A stretch of 64,000 nucleotides of DNA from Apostichopus japonicus (GCF_037975245.1 NC_092577.1:27939898-28003897); one strand, 5' to 3'. Shown: positions 43,116 to 54,845, numbered from the stretch's first letter. Numbers and translations are program-made. Notes: generated from the letters alone by a model not told the origin.

Positions 43116-44118
43116 ACTATACATGTTACCAATGTCCAATAGTTTGTCATGCATGCATTCGTTTGCACACATACTTTCTTATGCCTACCAACCTGCTATG
43201 CCTATATATATGTATTACGGGAAATCATATATAATGTCAACGTTCTTTTCATCACAGCCTCCCGCTGCGCTTGCAACATTTGAATGGAAAACAAAGAATT
43301 ACACACACACAAAAACCGAGAAAAAGGGGTCGTTGTCCTGTGAGAAAAAGGTAAAAAATTTCGCTGCACTTAGGTGACCGATTTAACGAACATCTAATTC
43401 CAGATTAATATCTCAAAAGGGGTTTTTTTTTTTTCTTTATCAATATATAGTTTACTACACTGTGTGGAGTGTCGTTCTATAACCGTGTACTTATCTTCTG
43501 TAATATCTCCAGGTAAATGACATCAATTACCCCAAAGCATAGTTAACATCAGTGCGAATCTTTATATATAAATATATAGATATGTATATATAAATTATAG
43601 GCAATTGAAATTTGAGGCATAAGAAGATGTCAGAATAAGTATCGTAAATATCAATTCATCGCGTGTGAAATTTGTAAATTATAAAGAGAACATTCACCCC
43701 TAAGGTATAAGATCGTCTTCTAGACAGAAATGCTCGCGATTCCACTCGAAGCGACTTAATATTAGGCTTGTTATCGTAACCAACACCGGATTTCGATAAA
43801 AAAAATCGTTTTCTTTCTTTCTCTCTCTTCTTCTCTCTCTTTCTGAGAGAAAATACCCTTAAGATCCATCACGTCTCAGACATGATATCATTTCAATATA
43901 TAATAGTTGAATAATGTGAACACGATAATGCCCGGCTGATGACACTAGTCCACAAAGGTCGCAATAATAAACAGATAAATCAACAAGAACGAACAAATTA
44001 TTCCAACGATTCCTTCTACTTTTTTCCCCCGTTTCTGGCAGGTATATTAAATATTTCTAAATAAAAGGGAAGATGTGTTCTCTTTAATCCTGTCTTTTGT
44101 GCAGAGGGAATTATTACG
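43116..44118. other. Non-coding stretch
   Basis: No gene recognised. Includes a CT-rich tract at 43808-43845 and short AT repeats near 43563-43600. Confidence 0.4.
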
Positions 44119-44120
44119 TG

Positions 44121-44214
<94 letters not shown>

Positions 44215-44219
44215 TATAA

Positions 44220-44250
<31 letters not shown>

Positions 44251-44377
44251 GGCTATATATAAATATATATATATATATGGTTATATATATATATATACAT
44301 GTATATATATATATATGGTTATATATATTATATATGGTTATATATATATATGGTTAAATATATATGGTTATATATAG

Positions 44378-44414
<37 letters not shown>

Positions 44415-44422
44415 TTATAGCC

Positions 44423-44450
<28 letters not shown>
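44119..44450. repeat. Long AT-rich microsatellite with GGTTATAT and GCCTATAT variants
   Basis: About 330 bases of AT repeat with interspersed AAATATATAA, GGTTATATAT and GGCTATATAT units. It directly follows the minus-strand SINE head at 44460 and may have grown from its tail. Confidence 0.95.
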
Positions 44451-44453
<3 letters not shown>

Positions 44454-44600
44454 GAAATCGTAAATGAGTTGGAAAATCAAGAACAGTGAAAGACTTTCCA
44501 GCCTCCACCTGGATTCGAAACCGGGCCTCCCGCTCTGTACGCTGACACCCTAACCACTAAGGACGCTGATTGTAAGTCCAGAGGTTCGAACCAGGTAAGG
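44451..44600 (-). mobile_element. tRNA-derived SINE, minus strand, with (TA)n tail
   Basis: On the minus strand, CTTAGTGGTTAGGGTGTCAG is a good tRNA A-box region. GGTTTCGAATCCAGG follows as the B box about 35 bases later, then about 50 unique bases and the AT microsatellite. The spacing and both boxes fit an RNA polymerase III promoter. A complete tRNA fold is not evident, so this is a SINE rather than a tRNA gene. Confidence 0.65.
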
Positions 44601-45263
44601 AAGGTCGTAATTCCACTGTAGGCGTTTGTCACATCCGACGGGTGATAGTTCCCTCCCTTCTGGTAGTGTTAACAATTACCGCTCTTGCCTGCAGGAGTGA
44701 AACAATACAATTTTATCATTCTCTGAACAGTTAAAAAATGAAACTTATTACACGATAAATCTATACAACAGCTAAACGCTTTCATATCTGTGTTTGTTTG
44801 GTCTATATGTTTTGGGTTTATTTCAGCCGATTTAGTTTCGTCATCAATTCTCCCTTCCCACTTATACCCAAAATGAAAGAAATATTTCACTTGATCAAGC
44901 TAAGATCATCTCAAACATTTGCACAACCAAAAAAGATATACATTAGCCAGAAAAATTGACTAAACATTTATCTGGCGCGGTTGCTCAATTATTGATCCAA
45001 CTTTACGACTTACCTTAGATTTTATTTTTTTCACCAATTTAAAATAATCTGGTGAATATTTACTAACCCACTTGGATTCTTAAAAATGTCATGTATGTAT
45101 GTCCTAGGCTCACGACTAGCAAATCGATAAGTTGTCAACAATGAGTTGGACCTTCTCGTCATTTAATTTCAAAACCAATTTGCTCTTATTTCAAATTAAA
45201 GAGTGAGAATGATTTATACTCTTCTGGGAGAGTAATGATTCTCCGGAGGAGAGAAATTAACAG

Positions 45264-45469
45264 CCAGTTGGGACAATTTGAAATATGCTAATACCACTCG
45301 ATACTCTCCTCTTATATCATGCTTCAAAGCACTCGTACTGATAGTACAAATAGTTCCTACTATTTTCCTGATAGAAGCAGGATTTTTATACTGCTCATAC
45401 TGTTAATGTGAGTGCATTGAAGCACGAGATGAAAGTACAGTATATGAAAATAAAATTGTCCCCACTGGG
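45264..45469 (+). mobile_element. 206-bp MITE, copy A
   Basis: The ends are inverted repeats, CCAGTTGGGACAATTT and its near complement AAAATTGTCCCCACTGGG. An inner palindrome (TCAAAGCACTCGTACTGATA near 45322 and its inverse near 45400) makes the whole element nearly self-complementary. Copy B at 57395-57600 is the same length and aligns end to end in the opposite orientation. A target duplication is not clear. Confidence 0.85.
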
Positions 45470-46682
45470 AAGAAATGTCTTAATCGTGAGGAGGACTGGC
45501 TACCACTGGCTCTTCAGGTTGCAAAAGTAATAGTTTTATTCTAGAAGAAATAGAAAGGTCAAAATTTCAAAAAAGAAAGAAAGAAAAAGATCACTTTGAG
45601 TTAGAATTGAATTAAACTCTTGCAAAGATTCGTTCCTTTTGGCGTCACTCTCTAAAATATGCAACAAAATTCCCAAACTATCGGTGTGGTGAGTGAAATA
45701 CAACTCGACTTGTCACGCGGTTCTTTTCGATAAATAAGCAGGCGTTTATAGCTCTTTCACGAGACCGTCTCTATAACAGAGGTAAGTCCCGCAACTTGAA
45801 TGTTCCCGTAAAACAATGAACTTACCACCTGTCCAAATGAATTCCACCTTCCACAATAACTGTATTTTAATAGTGGGATCTCTTAGTAGCAGGTGAAATT
45901 TTCAAGCGTATGCATTGAAACAGTTCAGATGGTCCTACAACTGCAGAAGCCTGCCTGACGCAGTAGTACAAGCCACTCGCACCATTGTCAAGAAAAGAAA
46001 AAATGAAAAGTGCAAGTAATACTTTGGCCTCACATTTTGATTGACACTATTTCAAATAAATTTTGTCCACACATGATAAAATGTGATTATGAATGGTGTT
46101 GATAGACCCGTTTGGATATTAAGTTATTGAATATGGACACCTGGGGTACTCCAGAAAGGTGAGTGTATACTGACCTCTTTATTTTGAAGTATATTTTTTT
46201 ATTGTCCCTGTTCTCTCTATATATACATAGGCCTATATATAGGGACCGTATATATAGTGACGGTTTGGTGAAATGTATTTGCACACTTTTCAGGGCAATG
46301 AATTATTTTCAAGCTGGATGGAGCATTGTGGAACGCCAATAGGTTCCCTGGATATGACCATGTACCTGAACTTCCTGAAGATTATGTCCATGTTCTTAAC
46401 GATTTGTCCACATGATGGCATATGTGATAGGCATGCATTAACATGTCGCTGATGTAAGAAATGATATATGAACCCTACACATGATGCCAATCTGGTGGGC
46501 TTTTTGGCGCACATGCAGAACGCCTGGGCGCTCACCGAATATGTTTATGAAAGATCTGCACAGGTGTAAAATGATAGATAGATAGATGGTTTATTCAGCC
46601 ACATGTATAAAAGTACAATGGAAATTGTTCAAAACACAACTTTAGATGTGTTTACTATGCTGTGTATGCGTGATTCTTTACA

Positions 46683-46855
46683 TGAATGAATGAATGAATG
46701 AATGAATGAATGAATGAATGAATGAATGAATGAATGAATGAATGAATGAATGAATGAATGAATGAACGAACGAACGAACGAATGAACGAACGAATGAACG
46801 AATGAACGAACGAACGAATGAACGAACGAACGAACGAATGAATCGGAATGAATGG
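46683..46855. repeat. (ATGA)n / (ACGA)n compound microsatellite
   Basis: About 80 bases of pure GAAT units change into a mix of GAAT and GAAC units. Ser-Phe-Ile-His and Ser-Phe-Val-Arg frames on the minus strand are repeat products. Confidence 0.97.
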
Positions 46856-48240
46856 ACTAACGGATGAATGACTGATTGGACTAACGTATGGATAGATAAT
46901 TGGTGAAAAGATGAATTCATGGAAGATAACGAATGAACAACCATTAAGATCAGAACGTAGTAGGTTCATTTGTATGATGCACAGTAATCACTTGCAAAAA
47001 TGACGATTTCGCGTATTTAGTACACGTAAGGGATATCTGTAATTGGTTAGCTGTCGACGCCAAGGTAGCACACCTATATCTTACCATACATAATGAGGAA
47101 GATTACTCGCAATCGTCCTAAACATCGTGAGCCTGCGCCATCATATATGATAAATGTATAGGGAGCATTTAGCACATTAACTTGCATGGAACGTCGTTGG
47201 AAAAAAAAAATGTGTTCTTCCCGATGTGTCAGTTTCTGTGTTCCTTTGTTCAATATATGAAAACGGATTACAGTTAAAACAATGATAGTATGTTGGTATG
47301 TTATACTCATGCTGTATTTGCCTATAATGATATACGAAAATAAAATATTGCTTTGGTAGTCATAACTCATAGTAGGAATTTGTAACATTGTAGCCGCATA
47401 AACAATTGTAAATTACAGTAGCATCTATACCGTATTCATGTTATCAATTCACTTCCAATTATGCGAAGCATCTTGCTTATCTAAACAGACAGAACACTAA
47501 AACAATAACCATGCTTTAAAGAATAAATGTAGACAGTTTAAATGTTTCTTTTGTGGTTAATGAAATCGGGACTTTAAGTAAGAGAAAGATGAAGATAAGG
47601 CAACGAAAGATATTCAGTTGGGAGTTTCCCTTCATGTTCCATGATATAATTGTAAAATATTACATCAGTATAAGGTTAACGTTATGTATCTGATTATGAT
47701 ACTAAATTTGGAGCTTTGAAAATAAAACCAATGAAACTCGAGTATATATGAGCTAAGTTTGAATTCCAAGATATGTCTTTTTACTAACTTGATTGAAGTT
47801 TATGTAGGTATCCTGACAAAGTTCAATTTATGGAACCTCTTTTTTTTGTGGCACACGAGTGTATTTTATTGACACAATACGTCATTATAAAGAATGAAGC
47901 AGCTATATAGAGATGAGATGAAAGGATACCAATTTACATGATGAGATACAGACACGGGGCAAAGGAGAGGTTGTTACATTTTGATTATTATCTTTATTTA
48001 TTTATCTCTTCTATTTTCAGAACAGTGCTTTAAACTCAAACATAATATTGATATACATAGCAAACATATTTCCGGTTATCCGGTTATTTACGATTATACC
48101 GTTTTAATATGAAGTCCCTGACCAGTTTATACCGATTGCCCGAGTACGGGAAAGTGCATTGCGTATGTGAATAACATTTAAAACGTTCTGTAATGAGAAG
48201 TACTGCTATCTAGGATTGTACGGTACGGTACGGTACTGTA
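46856..48240. other. Non-coding stretch
   Basis: No gene, RNA gene or repeat recognised beyond short homopolymers. Confidence 0.4.
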
Positions 48241-48249
48241 TAAGAACGT

Positions 48250-48580
48250 TATGGTAACTGCAGTCGACTTGTGATCTAAGGTTTGCAGGTTCGAGTCCTG
48301 GCCACATCATTACGTTGTGCCCTTGAGCAAGGCACTTTATCTCCCTTGTCTCTTTTTCACCCAGGTGTATACTTGGGGACTTGCGAGGTAGCTTTTGTGG
48401 CAGGACCCTATGGGAAGTCCCCCAGGGGACACGTAGATGTGGTGCACTCTAGTGCCTCAAGAGGGCTTGTTTGAATTATGCACACTTTGGGATGGTAGGG
48501 TATGACAAGTTACCTATGAACAGTGGTTAAGTCGTGTGAGGGGTCTTGGCATCAAATAAAACTGTTAACCTTCAACTTTT
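48250..48580 (+). mobile_element. tRNA-derived SINE with conserved central domain
   Basis: A B box (GGTTCGAGTCC at about 48288) is followed by TTGTGCCCTTGAGCAAGGCA and CTTTATC. That core is shared by many SINE families of fishes and marine invertebrates. The body then runs through CCCAGGGGACACGTAGATGT and ends in a region with AATAAA-like and pyrimidine-rich sequence. It lies on the plus strand. A tRNA gene is excluded because there is no closing acceptor stem. Confidence 0.75.
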
Positions 48581-49499
48581 AACTTTTATAATATTAGCAA
48601 CACATTAGGAAATATGCCACGACGAAGTATAACTAAACCACACATACGATATTTCAATAACGCTTAACAACGGAGTTGTATACTAATGATAGATGTACTT
48701 AATTTGAGAAAAACATTGGAAATCTTATACAATCCCACCCCCTTCCCCCCTCCCCCGTCCAACTACTCCCCCCCCCCCGCATGCTTACTGTGAACCTTCC
48801 ACACTTAAAGGGCCGTTCCGTCATATTCTAGAAAGTCAAGTAATGTAATATAATAAGTCATGTGTGTAATATATGATGTTACTGCAGCCTTGCCTCAATA
48901 TGCTAGTAAGTAATGATCACTCATACGTAATTCAATGGCATAGTCTTATTAAGCTAGAAAGTCTAGAAATGGTCTCTCATAAATATGTTATACATGCCAT
49001 GATCAGCATGAAAATTCTTAATCGATCAGTGCGAGGCACGGCTCCTGCAGGTTAAACGTTAATGTACGTTTGTCATTTGCTAGCATATTTTAGCACAGTT
49101 AATGTGATAGTAGTATTGGTATCCTTGAGAGATGCTGTTGAACTATGACTATATAGACCCATATAGCACATGACGTCAACGGTGAGCCTATAACATGTAC
49201 ACACATATTTCATGATCTTATTTCAATCATACACTTGTTGGGCCCTTTAAGAAGTTGATTTAATTCGTTATTGCGTAAACGACACACAACATAGCAGAAT
49301 TTATCGAAAATTTTCAAAGACCTTTCTCAAGATTTGTTTAAACTATATAGAACTGACTGTAATTCAAAGCAAAGAGGAAAAACAGTTGAAGTGGTTTGAT
49401 AAATCACTATATTTATACAATGTACAATTTATGGTGCGACGTGACTTTTGTCTCGAACACACAATGTTAACGGACATGTGTACCCTACAACTGAGTGAT

Positions 49500-49548
49500 T
49501 CCTATGCGATGTCCCCCAAGGGGACACGTAGATAGTGTGGTGCAACTT
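49500..49548 (+). mobile_element. Fragment of the SINE seen at 48250
   Basis: CTATGCGATGTCCCCCAAGG and GGACACGTAGAT...GTGGTGCA match the body of the SINE copy near 48409-48455 with small changes. No tRNA-like head is present, so this is a partial copy. Confidence 0.6.
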
Positions 49549-49746
49549 AATGTGTACTCTACCACTGAGTGATTCATTGTAAAGACAATGTGCACCTTGA
49601 ACCAACCACCTGATTGGCTGGTGACTTGTGATCGCCCCGCCCAAATTAACTCAATGTTCATTTCAATGTCAAAGGACTAAATTTAGGCTAGCATACGTAG
49701 AGTCTGTATTGCCAACTTTTTTACATATAGAATGATCCTGTCATTC

Positions 49747-49975
49747 AGGCGCGGATTCGGTGTGTGGGGGTATATTCCCCACCCCCCTCCCTGCCCCACC
49801 CCTTTAAACTCACACAATAAATTAAAAATAGTCTAAATATGCCTCAGAATGCATCACTTGATATCCAATATGTTATTGTTTTCTGGGACGGGAGGGGAGG
49901 AGCCCACACCCTAATTGGGAGTCGCCTTCGACCAAATCCGCCTCACGCCTCCTTTATCAAATCCTGTATCCGTCT
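49747..49975. mobile_element. hAT-like MITE remnant (GGCGCGGATTC ends)
   Basis: The left end CAGGCGCGGATTCGG and the right end CAAATCCTGTATCCG are diverged inverted repeats of a CAGGGGCGGATCCAGGATTTG-like consensus, a kind common in marine invertebrates. The interior shares sequence with 34060-34350. The target duplication could not be identified. Confidence 0.5.
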
Positions 49976-50524
49976 ATATGTCATTCTTTATTATGTTTAT
50001 ACGCCGCAAGGTAAACTAATAACTATAACAATGCATGATGTATACATCTCCAAAGAATACCCCGACATTCTAAGAAAAATATCTTTCATCAACATGGTGA
50101 AATATAGTATATTTGTCAACATAATATTGTCATGCATCAGGAATATCGCGACTTGGAAGTAGTTTTCTAGTCTCATATATATTATACTGCTACTATTGCA
50201 GGGGAAACGAAATTGATCCACCTCGATAAACTTGGTTATCTCAACATGATCATGCTAATGATAACTTGTTGGATGTTGCATACGTTTCGAAAATGATGCA
50301 TGACGATATTATGTTGACAAATACTATATTTCACCATGTTGGATGGAAGACTATTGTGTGTTAGAATGTCGGGGTATTCTTTGGAGAATAATTTACCAAT
50401 AAACGCCTTTTCCAACAGATTAACAAGCAGATAACGTACAAAAACTAATCAATTTGGCAGCCATGTTGCAAATAATACATAAAATTAAATTATCAGAAGA
50501 AAAGAAAAACATTACAACATTAGA

Positions 50525-50632
<108 letters not shown>

Positions 50633-51426
50633 TATGAATGTTATTACGCCCCCAAATGTTAGGCTATGCCACTGCCGCATGTCGGGTGTATTAGGCCTAG
50701 GCTATTGCTGCTAACGATACCAATCAATTGTTTAATACGCATTGCCTTTGTCCAATGCGGAGTAGAAGGGGCGTGGGACTGAGTGAAAACTCCACAGCGT
50801 AATAAAAGAGACCACTTCATAGAAATTCTGATCTGCATGTATAGTATGAATATCACACTAAAACAGTGAACAACCCCGAATGCATTTTCACCCTATCTGG
50901 GATGACCTTATTCTATATTATAACTAGGTTAACATGTAACAAGTCATAAATTACTCAACCAAGTCACCTTGAAAGGTGATAAAAATATATTTAAAAAGAA
51001 AATAAATAAAGTTGCGGAGAAGATTCCCCAAAACACTTGCAAACAAGTGGCTTAATCGTAGTGGAGATTTTCATATCGAATTGCACAAATCTCAAGAGGG
51101 TCCATCCTCATGGAAACTCCCCCCTGGGTCCCCCACCCCCAGGGGACAGTAACCAAGATATGTCACCTTTTAAGTACAAAGGCATAAATTTGTGACAGTG
51201 CACAGAGACGCGTCTGAAAAAAAGAAGAAACTTGTAAGAATTCTTCTTAGAAACATCGACTTAAAATAACCCTGGCATTTCGACACTGCGTCAAGTTTAT
51301 GCTGTTAATTGCTCTTGGTGCTAAATCATACATTGACGTATACATCTATAAATACGGTCGTATAAGGTGGTGGTCCCTAAAATGAAATATTGTTGACGAT
51401 ACCATCAGGGAGCAGGTACATAAACC

Positions 51427-51449
51427 CATATATGTATATATATATATAA

Positions 51450-51489
<40 letters not shown>

Positions 51490-51497
51490 ATATTTAT
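51427..51497. repeat. (AT)n microsatellite
   Basis: About 70 bases of imperfect AT dinucleotide with AAATAAAT and GTATGT interruptions. Confidence 0.93.
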
Positions 51498-51687
51498 ATT
51501 CAAAAGTATAGGTATATCTAAGTACTTTGGGAGTGGACAGAATTCCCTGTTTATACACCTATGCTTCCTATATGCACAGAAAACCATGCATTTGTTGAAT
51601 TCTCGACTATACCCACCCTCCATCTCATTCTACGGAAAGTCCTCCCATCAACTCATTCCCCTTCTCCCTCTTGCAGGGACGACGCGC

Positions 51688-51849
51688 TCATCTAACGGGC
51701 TGCGCTTGGGCCTTGAAACATGCGGTACATTTGGCGCCTCGCACGAAGCTGTAGAACCGCTCGCACACCAAGGGAAAATCGGGGTCCTTGCACCTCAAAC
51801 ACTTCATCAGCGCCTTTGCATATACTAGTATGGCGTGCACATGAAACAT
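51688..51849 (-). CDS. Possible small cysteine-rich coding exon, unknown product
   Basis: I do not recognise this product. A GC-rich patch in AT-rich surroundings holds a 53-codon minus-strand frame. It starts with ATG at 51847-51849 (or follows an unseen upstream exon) and stops with TGA at 51688-51690. The peptide contains CLRC, then VCERF nine residues on, then AKCTACFKAQ: two CxxC pairs with a single Cys between, as in zinc-binding modules. About three quarters of third codon positions from Lys12 on are G or C, well above the local GC level, which is a coding sign. The plus strand offers a competing reading with a good acceptor (CCCTCTTGCAG before 51677) and a 50-codon frame, but with lower third-position GC and no motif. 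Either may be a terminal exon, a retroelement fragment or a captured piece. Confidence 0.4.
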   Translation of the reverse strand: MFHVHAILVYAKALMKCLRCKDPDFPLVCERFYSFVRGAKCTACFKAQAQPVR

Positions 51850-53375
51850 ATTTAGTTCGACAAACAGGTGTTTAAAACAGTGACACGATTTAAAGGAACA
51901 GCAAGCATTTTGTCTTAAAGGTAATGGAAGATTATGATCAGCATCGCCTTAACAAGTGCTAAATCTCACTATTGCATTTTGCCTAACTGTATCATGCAGG
52001 GTGTGTGTGTTACTTTAAACAGGGTTGAAGACTTGAAACAAATCAAACTGTATACGTCACATCAGAGTCAGTATAATGTTTGAATTTACATATGGTTACT
52101 TCATTGTAGAGGTATACGGAGGATTCTACTATACATTTTGAAATCTGTGAAAGTTTTATAAATGAAAATGGTAATTTTTCTCAGCAACGACACTGCTTTC
52201 TTTCACCAATAAAGATGCGAATAAGAGAAGATGAAAATAGAAGACGAAGACGAAAGCCAAGGAAAGGTACAGGATTGATAGGGGCCGCTCCATCAGATTT
52301 TTGTTTCAAAGCTCAGCGTAAATCATTTCTAACGACAATAGAACAAGAAAGAGATGCCTTTTTTTCCCTTTTTTTTGGGATGACCAATTCGTTCGTACAT
52401 GAACACAATGCCTCACACAATAAAGCCAAAAAAAAAAAAAAAACGAGAGATGAAAAGACCGGTTGTTGTTTTCGACATATTTGAGAGACACTGGCCCCTT
52501 GTTATTTAGCCTATACATAACCTCCGTTCTTTACCAGAGTCAAACATCTCGATTTAACCTTATGTCAATTTGTATTAACTTAAAACTACCCGTTTAGTCA
52601 CAACCCCCTTCCTTTTATTCCCATAATAAGAACCTGTCTACGATACAACATCTTTCATTCTTGTCTCTCTATAGAAGAGAGTAAATTAAACCAACTGGGT
52701 TTTTCTCATTCAGTCTTCGGATAGTTCATGTTGGTTTTCTTTTGCCAGACAAATGAGACAACTTAATCTCCCAAGCCAATGTTGACTCAGTTGCTACAAA
52801 AGTCAACACGACTTTGGCAATCCAGGGAGCCACTCTCCTCCTTCTCTTTACAATCATCTTCAAATTGACGATTTCTGTCTTCTTTCGTTTTTCTTTTCTC
52901 TTCTTTTCTTTTTAGACTTTTCTCGGTCATTTGAATTTGGGTGAAATCTTTCCTGATGGGAAACGAAATGGAGACAAAATCCACAGAGAAGAATCAATAA
53001 AGAAATGAAAATTTGTCAACGTCGCTTCCTCAGGTACAGGTTTCCTATACTCGAGTCCGCGCATTTACAAATTAGTGCGATTCATGTAGGGCGACATTGT
53101 ACAGATACTGCTCATATTATGAGATGCCGAATTGAGGCATCAAGATCTGCTAGAATTATGCACTGCACTTTCTGTTCGTTTTTGAAAGATTGATTAAAGT
53201 TGCCACGTGTACCGAATACAGACCGTAAAATACATGATATTGTCTAATTCTATCAACAAAAAAGGCTTCAATTTGTAATATCCTTCTCCACGGTGTAATA
53301 CGACTCAACGCGGTAAGTGGTAGGCTATTGACTGAAAGCACGAGTAAATTATTAACAGGACATGTTACTCTATAG
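51850..53375. other. Non-coding stretch
   Basis: No gene is recognised. A pyrimidine-rich tract at 52840-52920 gives a Lys/Glu-rich minus-strand frame without homology that I can see. Confidence 0.4.
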
Positions 53376-53737
53376 CAGGGGTTCCCTAACTGGGGTGCAT
53401 GAACCCCCAGGGGGTGCGTGAGTCCACCCCAGGGGGTTTGTGAGACGTTTCTGAATGTCAAAACTAGTGTACTTTTTGTTGATCTAAAATCTGATATATC
53501 ATATAATTTAGTAATGTACAAAAGTCGTACCCTATCGACAAACTCTTTTCGCGTTCCATACGCATATGTTGCCACAGTAGTACCGTACCGTGCATGTGAT
53601 AAATATATAAATATGTTATGCGTATTATAGTATAATAATGACCCAGGTCGTGTCTCTAAAAGTTGGGGGGTTCGTGGACAACTCTGACATCCACAGGGGG
53701 TTCGTGGGGGGGGGGGTATAAAGTTAGGGAAACTCTG
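53376..53737 (+). mobile_element. hAT-like MITE, copy 2, complete with 8-bp target duplication
   Basis: The ends are CAGGGGTTCCCTAAC and, inverted, CAGAGTTTCCCTAAC. The 8-bp repeat CTCTATAG flanks it exactly at 53368-53375 and 53738-53745. Eight-base duplications of nTCTATAn type fit the hAT superfamily. At 362 bp it lacks about 180 internal bases that copy 3 has. It keeps about 45 bases, containing AGTTGGGGGGTTCGTGG, that copy 3 lacks. The minus-strand 210-codon frame across it is not a real gene. Confidence 0.92.
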
Positions 53738-54013
53738 CTCTATAGTATCACGAGGACATATATTGTTGTGAATGATACAAGCGTACAATACTCAATGTTA
53801 CAAGGACATGTTAATGTACATGATATTCGTTGGCTATTATAAACAGTTGTGGCTTAAGAGTGTCAAAACAATAAATATGTGTTAATGGTACTACAAATGT
53901 AAGATGAAGGTGTACGTATAATAAAAAAATGGTTTCCCTAAAAGATGCATGCGTAAAATAATGTCGTTTCTATAACTTACACATTTGACCGTGTAATGTA
54001 CCGCAACTAATTA

Positions 54014-54084
54014 TGACGTCACATGACGTAACGATTGAACGCACTCAACTCTATGACGTCACTTAAATGGTCTACGTGACGTGA
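54014..54084. promoter_or_regulatory. Cluster of four TGACGT (CRE/ATF-type) sites
   Basis: TGACGTCA at 54014-54021 and 54054-54061, TGACGTAA at 54024-54031, and TGACGTGA at 54077-54084 lie within 71 bases. These are binding words of CREB/ATF-type bZIP factors. No promoter or start site is seen next to them, so function is inferred. Confidence 0.4.
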
Positions 54085-54099
54085 CCGGACCAAGTTAGG

Positions 54100-54640
54100 T
54101 TGATACTTGTTACTGGATGGCTGGGGTGGTGGGTATAGACTGACCATCAATACTTGTTACTCAATGGATGGTCATTATAACCTTAACACCTCAGTGGTTA
54201 ACGCCGGTGCCTTTCAATCATAAGGTCCCCAGTTCGAGTCACTCCAAGATTACTGTATGTCGTCCAGTTACAGAGTTGTTGACAATTGACAATTCATAAT
54301 CATGGACGTTAAATATGAATCTAAGAGACTGACTTCGGTCAGCTTGCGGCTTTGATAAGCCAATGATGGCTTCTTCGCGAGTTCCTGCTTGCAGAAGGAT
54401 CTAAAATACATGCATACATACACCAATCTACCTGTTACTTGGATGGGTGGTTGTTAGCCTGACCATCAACTCGTTACAAAATGGATGTTCCTTATAACTT
54501 AACCGACAATATACTTTTTACTTGGATAGGTGGTTGTTAGCCTGACCATCGACTTGTTACTAAAAGGATGGTCCTTATAACTTAACCATCAATAAACTTG
54601 TTACTTGGATGGGTGGTTGTTAGCCTGACCATCGATTTAA
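54100..54640. repeat. Minisatellite of about 82-bp units, interrupted by a SINE
   Basis: The unit reads CTTGTTACTTGGATGGGTGG, TTGTTAGCCTGACCATC and GGATGGTCCTTATAACTTAACC. One unit lies at 54100-54187 and the others at 54423-54640, with starts near 54435, 54518 and 54599. The two blocks fit together when the SINE is removed. Confidence 0.85.
54188..54422 (+). mobile_element. tRNA-derived SINE inserted in a minisatellite
   Basis: The A-box-like CCTCAGTGGTTAACGCCGGT and the B box CAGTTCGAGTC form the tRNA-like head. A unique body follows, ending GACTGACTTCGGTCAGCTTG, CTTTGATAAGCCAATGATGG and CTTCTTCGCGAGTTCCTGC, then an ACATACATAC tail. A second, 5'-truncated copy lies at 61600. The tail and 5' truncation fit mobilisation by a LINE. 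Confidence 0.8.
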
Positions 54641-54714
54641 GTATATGAACATTTCTCCAGAGTTGCATCGAATATCTGGGCTTGTAACCAATATAATTTG
54701 GCTAGTGATCCCTA

Positions 54715-54845
54715 TAGTTACCCAGTCTACAAAGTATAGTGGCTTCTGGCTGACACCCGGGCCCAGCAAAGAAATTGCTATTCGATCCGGCCACCAACAA
54801 TAAAGGCTGAATAAGCTCGGTTGGAGAAGCGCCGCAGGGCTTGTA
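54715..54845. mobile_element. Possible SINE-derived fragment
   Basis: GCTCGGTTGGAGAAGCGCCG (about 54818-54837) resembles a tRNA A-box region with one base lost. A B box is not evident after it. Local GC is raised. This is a weak call. Confidence 0.25.

Noticed and set aside
46655-46969. Minus-strand Ser-Phe-Ile-His and Ser-Phe-Val-Arg frames
   Set aside because: Produced by the ATGA/ACGA microsatellite in two frames at once.
48250-48330. A tRNA gene (B box GGTTCGAGTCC)
   Set aside because: No acceptor stem closes the fold and a SINE body follows; the same applies to the heads at 42506, 43035, 44451 and 54188.
53156-53788. A 210-codon minus-strand frame, with similar peptides at 21788-22144 and 59327-59596
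   Set aside because: The shared peptide comes from three copies of one MITE. The frame differs in length and start in each copy and reads across its terminal repeat.
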